From Candidatus Rifleibacteriota bacterium (lineage in GTDB: Bacteria; Muiribacteriota; Ozemobacteria; Ozemobacterales; Ozemobacteraceae), in assembly GCA_028691595.1 (NCBI GenBank), contig JAQUZA010000112.1:1-8985 (forward strand): a stretch of 8,985 nt of DNA. Reading direction: 5' to 3'. A model generated the notes under the pieces. It was not told the DNA's origin and ran no database searches. It saw nothing but the letters and a program-made list of their open reading frames with translations. Below, piece after piece: positions 1 through 6,890 of this stretch. Position 1 is the stretch's first letter. Each line of letters opens with the position of its first letter. The position numbers and the translations under genes were made by a program.

Positions 1-1
1 T

Positions 2-64
2 ACAAGACACGATTACTACATCGATGTCTATGAAGACAAACCAGCCTGGCAGCGCTATGAATAG
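2..64 (+). CDS. 3' end of an unidentified protein gene (partial)
   Basis: Frame 2 is open from the window edge to a TAG at 62-64 and encodes a 20-residue tail ending in PAWQRYE. The tail is rich in Tyr, Asp and Trp, which looks like a protein C-terminus. It is too short to assign a family. The gene would run in the same direction as miaB and is separated from it by 293 nt of non-coding DNA. The call rests only on an open frame reaching a stop next to an obviously non-coding stretch, so it could be spurious. Confidence 0.45.
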   Translation, partial: TRHDYYIDVYEDKPAWQRYE

Positions 65-94
65 CTGCCTCAATAATAATTCTTAAACCAGCCT

Positions 95-237
95 GTTTTG
101 TAAAAAATCGAATCTGAAGTTTTTTTTCGTCCCGCGCAAGCGGGAATCTAGCATGTAGCGGCTTAGATCCCCGCTTTCCCCCTTTCGGGGACAAGCGCGG
201 GGATGACGGAATTACTACAGATTCAAGTTTGACAAAG
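95..237. repeat. MITE/REP-like palindromic repeat element
   Basis: Two GC-rich units face each other inside the 293-nt gene-free stretch. The left unit (128-150) reads CGTCCCGCGCAAGCGGGAA and folds as CCCGC-GCAA-GCGGG (131-144). The right unit (about 163-208), read on the other strand, starts CGTCATCCCCGCG. Its arms CCCCGC (169-174) and GCGGGG (197-202) pair, with a nested CCCC/GGGG stem inside. The similarity extends outward: GAATCTG at 110-116 is inverted as CAGATTC at 218-224. The ends (about 95-118 and 216-237) are imperfect inverted repeats beginning TTTTGT/CTTTGT. This resembles the widespread CGTCATTCCCGCG...GCGGGAATC intergenic repeats of many bacteria. There is no coding capacity and no clear target-site duplication. 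No T-tract follows it on the + strand, so it is not a classical terminator. Confidence 0.65.
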
Positions 238-357
238 CACTAGAGAAAATCGATCGTTAGCCGGATTTTTTCCGAGTTAATCAACGAGGCAAAATGTTGT
301 ATTTCTCGGGGCCCGGGGGTGGGCAGCAACAGTGGTGGTGTGTTAGAATGAAAGTCT

Positions 358-1698
358 ATGAAAACCACACACTCAAAATTCATGCTCACCACTTTTGGCT
401 GTCAGATGAATCAGGCTGACGCACAGCGTATTCGCGGCATTCTGGCAGGGCTTGGTTACACTGAAACCGAGATTGAATCTGAAGCAGACCTGATTCTCTT
501 CAATACCTGCTGTGTGCGACAGCACGCCGAACAGCGACTTATCGGGCGAATCAAATCTCTTATCAATGCCAAAAAACGTAACGCCGACCTGATTATTGGT
601 GTCGCCGGCTGTATGGCTCAGAACATGCAAGGGGAACTGCTCGAAGCTCTTCCCCTTGTAGACCTTGTTTTCGGCCCCAATGATATCGAAGACCTGCCCT
701 TGCTGCTGCAGCGTGCCGGAAGAGAAAAAACGACCGGCAATTTCGCCCCCAAAGGAGCCTTCGACGGCGAATCTGCCGATGGAATCATTCTGCATCGGCC
801 ATTTTCGGCGATGGTAAATATCATCAGAGGCTGTACAAACTTCTGTTCCTACTGTATTGTTCCGTATGTTCGCGGGCCGGAAGTCAGTCGGCCACTAGAA
901 GAACTCGTGGGGTTTATTACCAGCCTTGCCGAAAAGGGTGTTAAAGAAATTACCCTGCTCGGACAAAACGTCAATGCTTATGGCAAAGACATTGGTATGC
1001 CGGAGGGTTTTGCAACTCTTCTCGAAAGGGTTGAAAATATCGATGGCATAAGGTGGGTGCGCTTCATGACTTCTCATCCGCGTGATTTCAGCCTGGAATC
1101 AGTAAAACGTATGGCTCGCCTGAGCAAGGTTTGCGAGCAGTATCATCTGCCTGTTCAGGCCGGCTCAAACCGTATTTTAAGCGAAATGAGGCGCGGCTAC
1201 ACACGCGAACGCTATCTTGAGCTTATTCGCGCCGTTCGCGAGAATATCAAAGGGGTCAGTCTCAGCACGGACATAATCTGCGGTTTTCCGGGTGAGGGCG
1301 ATGCTGAATTCAACGAAACTCTCGAACTCATTCGCGAAGTGCGCTATGAAGCTGCCTTCATGTATTATTACTCTCCACGTGCCGGCACCGATGCTGCGTC
1401 CATGCCTGAGCAGATCGATGAAGAAACAAGAAAAGCCAGGCTTGCCAGACTGATAGAAGCCCAGAACACTATCGGGCTGGAAGAAAGCTCCAAGCTGGTC
1501 GCGCAAACCTTTGAAGTGCTTGTCGAGTCAGAAGCGGCACGCAATGAGGGTCACCTGGTTGGAAAAACCCGAACCGGGCGTTCGATAGATTTTCCCGGGC
1601 ACCAGAACCTTATTGGCCGCTTTGTCAATGTCAGCGTGCAAAAGGCCCGCAACTGGACGCTTTCCGGGATAATGGCTGATAACAAAGAAGGAAACTGA
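358..1698 (+). CDS. miaB: tRNA (N6-isopentenyladenosine-37-C2)-methylthiotransferase MiaB
   Basis: This is a cytoplasmic radical-SAM enzyme that adds a methylthio group to i6A37 in tRNAs reading U-starting codons, giving ms2i6A. The 446 residues match the usual family length. The N-terminal UPF0004 domain carries the three cysteines of the auxiliary 4Fe-4S cluster: C15 in TFGCQMN, C51 in NTCCVR, and C85 in GCMAQ. The radical-SAM cluster motif CTNFCSYC uses C159, C163 and C166, followed by the MiaB-type IVPYVRGPEVSRP stretch. The last 65-70 residues fit a TRAM RNA-binding domain. An in-frame TGA at 349-351 makes ATG 358 the earliest ATG start. The Shine-Dalgarno there is weak (only AAAG just upstream), so M9 remains possible. 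C52 beside C51 is a small oddity. The gene is the first of a compact cluster with queH 1 nt downstream. Confidence 0.96.
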   Translation: MKTTHSKFMLTTFGCQMNQADAQRIRGILAGLGYTETEIESEADLILFNTCCVRQHAEQRLIGRIKSLINAKKRNADLIIGVAGCMAQNMQGELLEALPLVDLVFGPNDIEDLPLLLQRAGREKTTGNFAPKGAFDGESADGIILHRPFSAMVNIIRGCTNFCSYCIVPYVRGPEVSRPLEELVGFITSLAEKGVKEITLLGQNVNAYGKDIGMPEGFATLLERVENIDGIRWVRFMTSHPRDFSLESVKRMARLSKVCEQYHLPVQAGSNRILSEMRRGYTRERYLELIRAVRENIKGVSLSTDIICGFPGEGDAEFNETLELIREVRYEAAFMYYYSPRAGTDAASMPEQIDEETRKARLARLIEAQNTIGLEESSKLVAQTFEVLVESEAARNEGHLVGKTRTGRSIDFPGHQNLIGRFVNVSVQKARNWTLSGIMADNKEGN

Positions 1699-1699
1699 T

Positions 1700-2314
1700 A
1701 TGGCAATACTGTTGCATGCATGCTGTGGGCCATGCCTCGGAGGGTCTTACCCCCTTCTTGAGCAGGTGGCCGGGCCGGGCAACGTTGCTGCGTTCTGGGA
1801 AAACCCAAACATTCACCCATTTGTTGAGCATCATCAGCGCCTGACTTCGTTTTTAAAAATGGCTGAAGCCTACGGACTGAGTGTTGTCGCCGGTGATGCA
1901 GAATACGGCCTCGAAAGATTTATGAGAGCTATCAACGGTGATTACGGCCCCGGGCGTTGTGCAGCCTGTTACCGCCTGCGCCTTACTGCAGCAGCAGAAG
2001 CTGCTGCCAGGCTGTCGTTCGAAGCATTTACCACCACCCTTCTTATCAGCCCTTACCAGAATCACGAACTGATAATTGCCATTGGCGAAGAAGCTGGCAA
2101 GAAGGCGGGTGTCAAGTTTCATTATACCGATTTCAGGCCCGGCTTCCGTAATTCATATGATGTCGCACGCCAGCACGACTTGTACCGACAGAAATACTGT
2201 GGCTGCATTTTCAGCGAAAACGACCGTTTCCACAACGATAAAAAGTATCTAAATCCGCTTGCCGCAGAAAGCGTTAAGAGTAGTAACGACACTGCCCCGG
2301 GAGAGAAATCTTGA
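1700..2314 (+). CDS. queH: Epoxyqueuosine reductase QueH
   Basis: QueH reduces epoxyqueuosine to queuosine at tRNA position 34, the last step of the pathway. It is non-homologous to the cobalamin-dependent QueG. The 204-residue protein shows the family pattern from end to end: LLHACCGPC near the N-terminus (C8, C9, C12), NPNIHP at 35-40, RCAACYRLRL (C87, C90), FTTTLLISPYQ at 110-120, and DFRPGFRNS followed by LYRQKYCGCIFS (C167, C169). These cysteines are the expected iron-sulfur/metal ligands. ATG 1700 lies 1 nt after the miaB stop, with an AAGAAGGAA Shine-Dalgarno inside the end of miaB, so the two are probably co-transcribed and coupled. The tail beyond about residue 185 is polar and variable. 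The gene overlaps the next start by 4 nt. Confidence 0.93.
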   Translation: MAILLHACCGPCLGGSYPLLEQVAGPGNVAAFWENPNIHPFVEHHQRLTSFLKMAEAYGLSVVAGDAEYGLERFMRAINGDYGPGRCAACYRLRLTAAAEAAARLSFEAFTTTLLISPYQNHELIIAIGEEAGKKAGVKFHYTDFRPGFRNSYDVARQHDLYRQKYCGCIFSENDRFHNDKKYLNPLAAESVKSSNDTAPGEKS

Positions 2315-3762
2315 AAACAGGGTTTACAGTTTCCAGGCTGATGGCAGCATTACAGAGCAGCGTTTGTCTGCTGCTGGCGGTTGCATTTGCCGTTCTGTTT
2401 CCTGGTATTGTTGAAGCCCGGCAAAAGGAAAAAGCTCCGACAGCACTAAAAGAAGTGAGCGAACCTGTCTTAAGAGTTAAACTCGGGTCTATGCATAAAA
2501 AACTGACGATTAAGTTCCCTGAAGGCGGTCAGATAATTAACAAAAGAGGTCGGCGCATCAAATCACTGAGAAAGAACGAATCCTTCAGCTGGGCTTTGCC
2601 GGAGTCAGGCAAGCGAAGACAAAAAATTGAATATGCCGGCGAGAAGCTGCAGATAACAGGAAACAGGCCTCTTCTTGAGCTTAATGGCAAGCGCTATCGC
2701 GGCAGTTTTCTGGTGAGCATCTCAGAAAAGGGAGCCCTGGTGGTTAATCATGTCGGCATCGAAGATTATCTGCGCGGCGTAGTTGGCAGCGAGATTGGCT
2801 CGAGATCGCCTGCTGAGTCGATCAAGGCTCAGACGGTAATTGCCCGGACCTACGCTTACGCAAGCCGTGGAAAACACGGGGCCGATGGTGCTGATGTCTG
2901 CGATTCCACTCATTGCCAGGTATATTCAGGAGCAGGGGCTGAGCGTGACACCATCAACCCGGCAGTTGACGGAACCCGCGGAATCATTATGATTTCAGAC
3001 GGAGAACCGATTACCACCTTATATCATGCGACCTGCGGAGGAATGACCTCTGATAATGACAAGGTTTATGGTGGCGCACCACGCAGCTATCTGCGCCGGG
3101 TTGTCTGCCCGTTCTGCCGTGATGGCATCAATTACCGCTGGTCGAGATCGATTGGGGTTAATGAACTTAGAACCGCCCTGCGAAAAGAAAAAATAGTTTT
3201 CGAGCAGCTCAAAGCCGCAGAAATCGAGGCTCCGGGTCACATGGACAGAGTCAGCAGCCTCAATCTGACAACCAATCGCGGAGTGTTCAAAATAAAAGGA
3301 ACCACAATCAGAAGGCTTTTCAACCTGCCGAGCACCACCTTTGTTCTTGCCGAACGCCGGCTGCCTTCAGGAATAATCGCGGCGGCAGGTTCAAAACCGG
3401 TATCTGCTAAAGCGCTGCGGGTTTCTGCCCGGGCAAAGATTTTTTCGCTGAATGAAGATGCTCCACCCCAGATGTTTTTACTTTCTGCAGGCGGTTTAAA
3501 GAGAACCAGGAAACCAGATGGAGGCTGGCAAACGATTTTTGCGGAGACTTCGGTGCAGCAGGAAGCAGAAAAATCAGCTATAACCATTAACCCCAGGGCC
3601 GTCACAAGTCTGAACAAATTAGAACTGTTCGGGCGAGGTTATGGTCACCAGGTGGGTCTATGCCAGTCAGGTGCCATTGAACTGGGCAAACGCTCGTGGT
3701 CATACCGGCAGATACTGGCTTTGTATTATTCAAACGTGGCACTTCGCAGTCTTGATTATTAA
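2311..3762 (+). CDS. SpoIID/LytB-domain exported protein (putative peptidoglycan lytic transglycosylase)
   Basis: The 483-residue protein has an N-terminal hydrophobic signal sequence (about residues 10-37, ending near VEARQ), a variable basic region, and a SpoIID domain from about residue 140 to the C-terminus. The domain markers are VGIEDYLRGVVGSEIGS, with the probable catalytic Glu at E161, then SIKAQTVIARTYAY, CDSTHCQVYSG (C197, H201, C202), YHATCGGMTSDN (H239, C242) and the closing GRGYGHQVGLCQSGA...YRQILALYYSNV. In sporulating Firmicutes SpoIID cleaves denuded glycan strands. In a diderm it more likely acts in the periplasm on stem-peptide-free peptidoglycan, which is inference. The start is TTG 2311, overlapping the queH TGA (TTGA), with a GGGAGAG Shine-Dalgarno at 2299-2305. 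ATG 2341 is a weaker alternative because it would shorten the signal's n-region. Extra cysteines C266, C269 (CPFC) and C451 are unusual. Confidence 0.88.
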   Translation: MKTGFTVSRLMAALQSSVCLLLAVAFAVLFPGIVEARQKEKAPTALKEVSEPVLRVKLGSMHKKLTIKFPEGGQIINKRGRRIKSLRKNESFSWALPESGKRRQKIEYAGEKLQITGNRPLLELNGKRYRGSFLVSISEKGALVVNHVGIEDYLRGVVGSEIGSRSPAESIKAQTVIARTYAYASRGKHGADGADVCDSTHCQVYSGAGAERDTINPAVDGTRGIIMISDGEPITTLYHATCGGMTSDNDKVYGGAPRSYLRRVVCPFCRDGINYRWSRSIGVNELRTALRKEKIVFEQLKAAEIEAPGHMDRVSSLNLTTNRGVFKIKGTTIRRLFNLPSTTFVLAERRLPSGIIAAAGSKPVSAKALRVSARAKIFSLNEDAPPQMFLLSAGGLKRTRKPDGGWQTIFAETSVQQEAEKSAITINPRAVTSLNKLELFGRGYGHQVGLCQSGAIELGKRSWSYRQILALYYSNVALRSLDY

Positions 3763-3775
3763 TTTTTGCCTGCTT

Positions 3776-3804
3776 TTGTGAAAATTGCTCAGATTTTGTT
3801 CAAT
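3776..3804 (+). promoter_or_regulatory. Candidate sigma70-type promoter upstream of pilM
   Basis: The 122-nt gap before pilM contains a TTGTGA element (3776-3781), a 17-nt spacer and TTCAAT (3799-3804). Each hexamer matches 4 of 6 consensus bases. The gap is AT-rich, and no terminator hairpin is visible after the SpoIID gene, so read-through from upstream is equally possible. The placement suits a leader of about 70 nt in front of the strong pilM Shine-Dalgarno. The match is weak and offered only as a candidate. Confidence 0.25.
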
Positions 3805-3884
3805 TAGAACCGATAGGAAACTGACAAGTAATAATTTTAAGCTGTCGGGAATTTATTTCTGACGAACCTTGGAGGAAAGAGCGT

Positions 3885-4979
3885 ATGGGTTTGTTCACCT
3901 TTGGGACAAGCAACACGGCAGTTGGTGTCGATATTGGCACCTCGGCCGTAAAAATCGTCCAGCTCAAAAAGACTCCTTCTGGCCCTGAACTGATTAACTA
4001 CGGCATGATGCCCCTGCCATCGGACGCGATGACCGAGGGTGCCGTAAGTAATCCGCAAGCAGTTTCAGCGGTCATCAAGGATATCTTGAAATCACGAAAA
4101 ATCAAAGCAGAGCGGAGCTTCGCCTCAATTTCAGGGCAGAACGTAATCATGCGCTTCACCAAGTTGCCGATTATGTCGCCTGAAGAGCTTGAGCAGACCG
4201 TCAGAATTGAAGCCGAGCAGTATGTTCCCTACGCTATTGACGAAGTGAGCATTACGCATGCTGTTTTGAAGAATGTTGACGAAGAAGAAGAAGGCGGCGG
4301 CAAGTTTCTTATTCTTCTGGTGGTTGCCCAGAAAGATCTGGTCAATTCTTACACTGACGTTCTCAAGGCTTCAGGAATTTCGCCCGAAATGGTTGACGTT
4401 GACACGATCGCGGCCATCAATGCCCTCGAAGATTCGTATATGCAGACCGCCAGTTCCCAGGAAGGCGGCGAGGTTGTGGCGATCATCGATGCAGGGTCAA
4501 GAACCACCAACATCTCGGTTCTCAAATCGGGCGTGTTGATGTTCACCCGTAACATTCCGATAGCCGGGAACAACATCACCGAAATGATCAGAGATGTCAT
4601 GAAGCAGGAATTTGAGCAGGCTGAATCGATTAAGATCGAAGAAGCCGAAGTCAGCATTGGCGACAGTGGTGGCAATGAAATTTCTGAAGTTGTTAAAACA
4701 ACGGTTGAAGAACTGGCCTCAGAAATTCGCCGTTCATTCGATTACTTCAAAGCTCAGTCACGCGAACCTCTGATTCACCGCATCATTCTCTCTGGCGGCA
4801 GCGCCAATCTCAGAAGTTTCAACACATTTCTGATGAACGAACTTGGCGTGGACGTGAACATGGGCAATCCTCTCGAAGGGATTGCCGTCACCACGCCTGA
4901 CCCTGATGAGCTCTATAACAACCTGCAACAGTATACGGTTGCCATAGGGCTTGCATTGAGAGGGGTGAAAGACGAATAA
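3885..4979 (+). CDS. pilM: Type IV pilus assembly protein PilM (actin-like ATPase)
   Basis: PilM is the cytoplasmic, FtsA-like component of the type IVa pilus alignment complex and docks onto the N-terminus of PilN. The 364 residues match the usual length. Actin/HSP70-fold nucleotide-binding motifs are visible: phosphate-1 VGVDIGTSAVKIVQL at 13-27 (D16), phosphate-2 IIDAGSRTTNISV (D202), and the adenosine motif ILSGGSANL around S303-G305. The LPIMSPEELEQTVRIEAEQYVPY stretch is typical of PilM. ATG 3885 is set by a strong GGAGGA Shine-Dalgarno at 3871-3876 with 8-nt spacing. It is the first gene of the pilus block, and its TAA abuts the pilN ATG with no gap, indicating translational coupling. 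Confidence 0.96.
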   Translation: MGLFTFGTSNTAVGVDIGTSAVKIVQLKKTPSGPELINYGMMPLPSDAMTEGAVSNPQAVSAVIKDILKSRKIKAERSFASISGQNVIMRFTKLPIMSPEELEQTVRIEAEQYVPYAIDEVSITHAVLKNVDEEEEGGGKFLILLVVAQKDLVNSYTDVLKASGISPEMVDVDTIAAINALEDSYMQTASSQEGGEVVAIIDAGSRTTNISVLKSGVLMFTRNIPIAGNNITEMIRDVMKQEFEQAESIKIEEAEVSIGDSGGNEISEVVKTTVEELASEIRRSFDYFKAQSREPLIHRIILSGGSANLRSFNTFLMNELGVDVNMGNPLEGIAVTTPDPDELYNNLQQYTVAIGLALRGVKDE

Positions 4980-5591
4980 ATGATTAGAATTAATCTATTA
5001 ACGGTCAAGCGGCGCAAGCCAATTCAAATCCCCTTTGCAATCATCTTCTTCTTTCTCGGGATCATAGGCATAGGTGCGGGCTTCTACGCCGGCACCATGG
5101 CCATTGAAGGCATGAACGATGATCTGGAGAACAATCGCCAGGAACTTAAAGACGAGATTGCACGCGAACAGTCGAAGCTCGACATCAAAGATCAGCTTCG
5201 CCAGGAAAAGGGAAAAATCGAGTCTGATATTACCCGGCTGAAACAGCTGTCAGGGGCAACTCTGCTGCAGTGGTCACAGGCTTTCAGCAATCTGACCAGT
5301 GTTGTTCCAGAGAAAACCGTATGGATCACCAACATGCGTATTGACTCTGACAGACGCGTATCGATTACTGCTTATTCTTGTAATGAAGACGGGGCTGAAG
5401 AACCCAAAACCGGCGGTCAGCTGACAAAGGGTATTCAACAGTTCATTCAGTCACTACAGGGGCACGAGCACTTTGAAGAGGTATTTCTAACCAGTGCCAC
5501 CAAAAATATTTATGAAAAAATGCCAGTATGGCGTTTTGAAATTCAGTGCCGTATCAAACGCGACCTTGGCGAAAAGAATCTGGAGGGATGA
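4980..5591 (+). CDS. pilN: Type IV pilus inner-membrane protein PilN
   Basis: PilN is a bitopic inner-membrane protein. Its short cytoplasmic N-terminus binds PilM and its periplasmic part pairs with PilO. The 203-residue product starts MIRINLL, the conserved PilM-docking motif. Here INLLT stands where INLLP is usual. After a basic KRRK stretch comes one transmembrane helix (about residues 17-41), then a charged coiled coil (about 44-85), and a C-terminal alpha/beta domain from about 95. The ATG directly follows the pilM stop at 4977-4979. A purine-rich GAGGGG about 15 nt upstream is distant for a Shine-Dalgarno, so re-initiation after pilM is likely. It is followed by pilO after 3 nt. Confidence 0.93.
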   Translation: MIRINLLTVKRRKPIQIPFAIIFFFLGIIGIGAGFYAGTMAIEGMNDDLENNRQELKDEIAREQSKLDIKDQLRQEKGKIESDITRLKQLSGATLLQWSQAFSNLTSVVPEKTVWITNMRIDSDRRVSITAYSCNEDGAEEPKTGGQLTKGIQQFIQSLQGHEHFEEVFLTSATKNIYEKMPVWRFEIQCRIKRDLGEKNLEG

Positions 5592-5594
5592 TCG

Positions 5595-6155
5595 ATGAAT
5601 AACTTTGCAGTTGTAACAATACTCCTCCTGGTTGTGGCGGCGGCGGCGGGTGTCTTCTTCTACATGAGCTACTACCAGCCAATGATAGAAGCTGGTGACA
5701 AGATCAAGACTGAAATCGATGATCTTGAAAGGCAAAAGGCACAGCTGGCAAATATAGAAGAAGAGATGGCGCAGTTAAAGACGCAAATTGCGAAGTTAAC
5801 GGAACAGAAAAACAAGTTGCAGATGGAATCAAACCAGCTCAACACTGTAGTTCCCAAACTTCTCGATTCAACTGAAACCGTTGCCAACAAGTTCAAGGTC
5901 AAGTTCCAGGATATTCGCATTTCACCGCTGGTGAGAGCTGAAGACTGGTCTGAGCTTCCTGTTGAAATGACTATTCTTGGTACTTTTAAAGACATCGGCA
6001 GCTTTCTGACGATTATGGAAAGACGCAAGATCATCAATCTGGCAGCAGGGTCAATGAACGTTTCCGTGTCGGCTGAAGTGGATCGGGAAAGCAAAAGTCC
6101 CCTGCTCAGCGTAACTCTAAGCGCCAAGGTCTATATCATGGGCGGCGGATACTAA
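5595..6155 (+). CDS. pilO: Type IV pilus inner-membrane protein PilO
   Basis: PilO is the partner of PilN in the periplasmic PilN-PilO heterodimer that links PilM to PilP and PilQ. The 186 residues comprise a very short cytoplasmic start (MNN), one transmembrane helix rich in V and A (about 5-24), and a heptad-type coiled coil (about 32-88, many E/K/Q/L). The C-terminal ferredoxin-like domain (about 95-186) includes LPVEMTILGTFKDIGSFLTIMERRKIINL, a characteristic PilO stretch. It is slightly shorter than proteobacterial PilO because the cytoplasmic segment is minimal. ATG 5595 has a GGAGGG Shine-Dalgarno at 5582-5587 inside pilN with 7-nt spacing. Position between pilN and pilP supports the call. 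Confidence 0.93.
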   Translation: MNNFAVVTILLLVVAAAAGVFFYMSYYQPMIEAGDKIKTEIDDLERQKAQLANIEEEMAQLKTQIAKLTEQKNKLQMESNQLNTVVPKLLDSTETVANKFKVKFQDIRISPLVRAEDWSELPVEMTILGTFKDIGSFLTIMERRKIINLAAGSMNVSVSAEVDRESKSPLLSVTLSAKVYIMGGGY

Positions 6156-6170
6156 AGAAAGGAAAAAACT

Positions 6171-6788
6171 ATGACTGGATACAACCCATTCAAATTTCTG
6201 GGCATCATCTGTCTGGCAGCATTCCTTCTTGCAGCTCCTCAGCTGTTTGCCCAGGATGAACTCGATGACTTCGACGGCCTTGACGGGCTTGGTGGCGACG
6301 CAGCGCCGGCGGCCGCCGTATCAGAGACCCCCGACCCGGGCCTTGGCGATGGCATGACTGCCGAAAGCACCTCTGCTTCACCTGCTGAGACTGCCAAAAT
6401 GACCGAACAGGAACAGGTCGATGCGCTCATTAACAAGTATACCTTTGCAACAGAGAACCCCAAGAAAGATCCCTTCAGACCGATAGTCGAGAAGAAAGTC
6501 GTTCTGCCTCCTGTTAGACCGGTCCAGCCAGTTTCAAGACCGCAGGACAGCAAACCGGCCCCCCCGCCGGTGAAACCGATCAGACTTTTCGTCACTGGTA
6601 TTGTCGGTAATGAAGGTCAGCGCCTGGCCGTCATCAAATTTGAAAACAATGAAATGACCGTTACCAAAGACCAGATCGTCGAAGGCAAATTCAAAGTTGT
6701 TGACGTTCTTTCTGACAGGGTAGTCGTTTATTCGAACAAAGAACAGCGCCGCCACACCTTTAAAATTGGTGGCGACGAAAAAGACTGA
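6171..6788 (+). CDS. pilP: Type IV pilus assembly protein PilP (periplasmic)
   Basis: PilP connects the PilN/PilO pair to the N-terminal domains of the secretin PilQ. The 205-residue protein has a signal peptide (about 1-28, AAPQLFAQ), then an acidic, low-complexity D/G/A-rich linker (about 29-75). The KKDPFRP motif (D100, P101, F102) is typical of PilP-like proteins. A proline-rich linker follows (about 110-137), then a small beta domain (about 138-200, LFVTGIVGNEGQRLAVIKF...) matching the PilP homology domain. The signal lacks a good lipobox: the only Cys, C14, is preceded by GII. The protein is therefore probably not lipidated, unlike Pseudomonas and Neisseria PilP. The ATG lies 15 nt after pilO with an AAAGG-type Shine-Dalgarno. 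Confidence 0.9.
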   Translation: MTGYNPFKFLGIICLAAFLLAAPQLFAQDELDDFDGLDGLGGDAAPAAAVSETPDPGLGDGMTAESTSASPAETAKMTEQEQVDALINKYTFATENPKKDPFRPIVEKKVVLPPVRPVQPVSRPQDSKPAPPPVKPIRLFVTGIVGNEGQRLAVIKFENNEMTVTKDQIVEGKFKVVDVLSDRVVVYSNKEQRRHTFKIGGDEKD

Positions 6789-6804
6789 AAGTAAGACAGA
6801 TTAG

Positions 6805-6863
6805 AAAAGGCCGTATCAGAGCAAACAGCATTTTGGCAGATGCCTTTGATACGGCTTTTTTTT
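6805..6863 (+). terminator. Intrinsic terminator or attenuator hairpin after pilP
   Basis: A perfect 9-bp stem, GCCGTATCA (6810-6818) with TGATACGGC (6847-6855), encloses a 28-nt loop. The loop can form its own small hairpin (GGC-AGAT-GCC, 6835-6844). The stem is preceded by AAAA and followed by eight T residues. It begins 17 nt past the pilP stop and lies upstream of a small ORF and pilQ, all on the same strand. It should therefore reduce, rather than necessarily end, transcription into pilQ. The long loop makes it less ideal than the terminator after pilQ. Confidence 0.72.
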
Positions 6864-6890
6864 ATCTGAAAATTCTGAAAGGAAATAAAT

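Noticed and set aside
128..208. Palindrome upstream of miaB as an intrinsic terminator of the upstream gene
   Set aside because: The T-run (121-127) precedes the hairpins and none follows them on the + strand, so the repeat-element explanation fits better.
65..357. tRNA or other structured RNA gene in the first intergenic region
   Set aside because: No cloverleaf or conserved T-loop sequence is present. The only strong structure is the palindromic repeat.
3237..3617. 126-codon minus-strand frame inside the SpoIID gene
   Set aside because: It is a shadow of a clearly coding + strand gene with family motifs on both sides.
3738..3760. sigma54-like TGGCAC at the end of the SpoIID gene
   Set aside because: The -12 element TTGC is absent at the required spacing, and the site lies within coding sequence.
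5672..6127. 151-codon minus-strand frame opposite pilO
   Set aside because: It lies wholly within pilO. Its Ser/Leu-rich composition is what the antisense of a coiled-coil gene gives.
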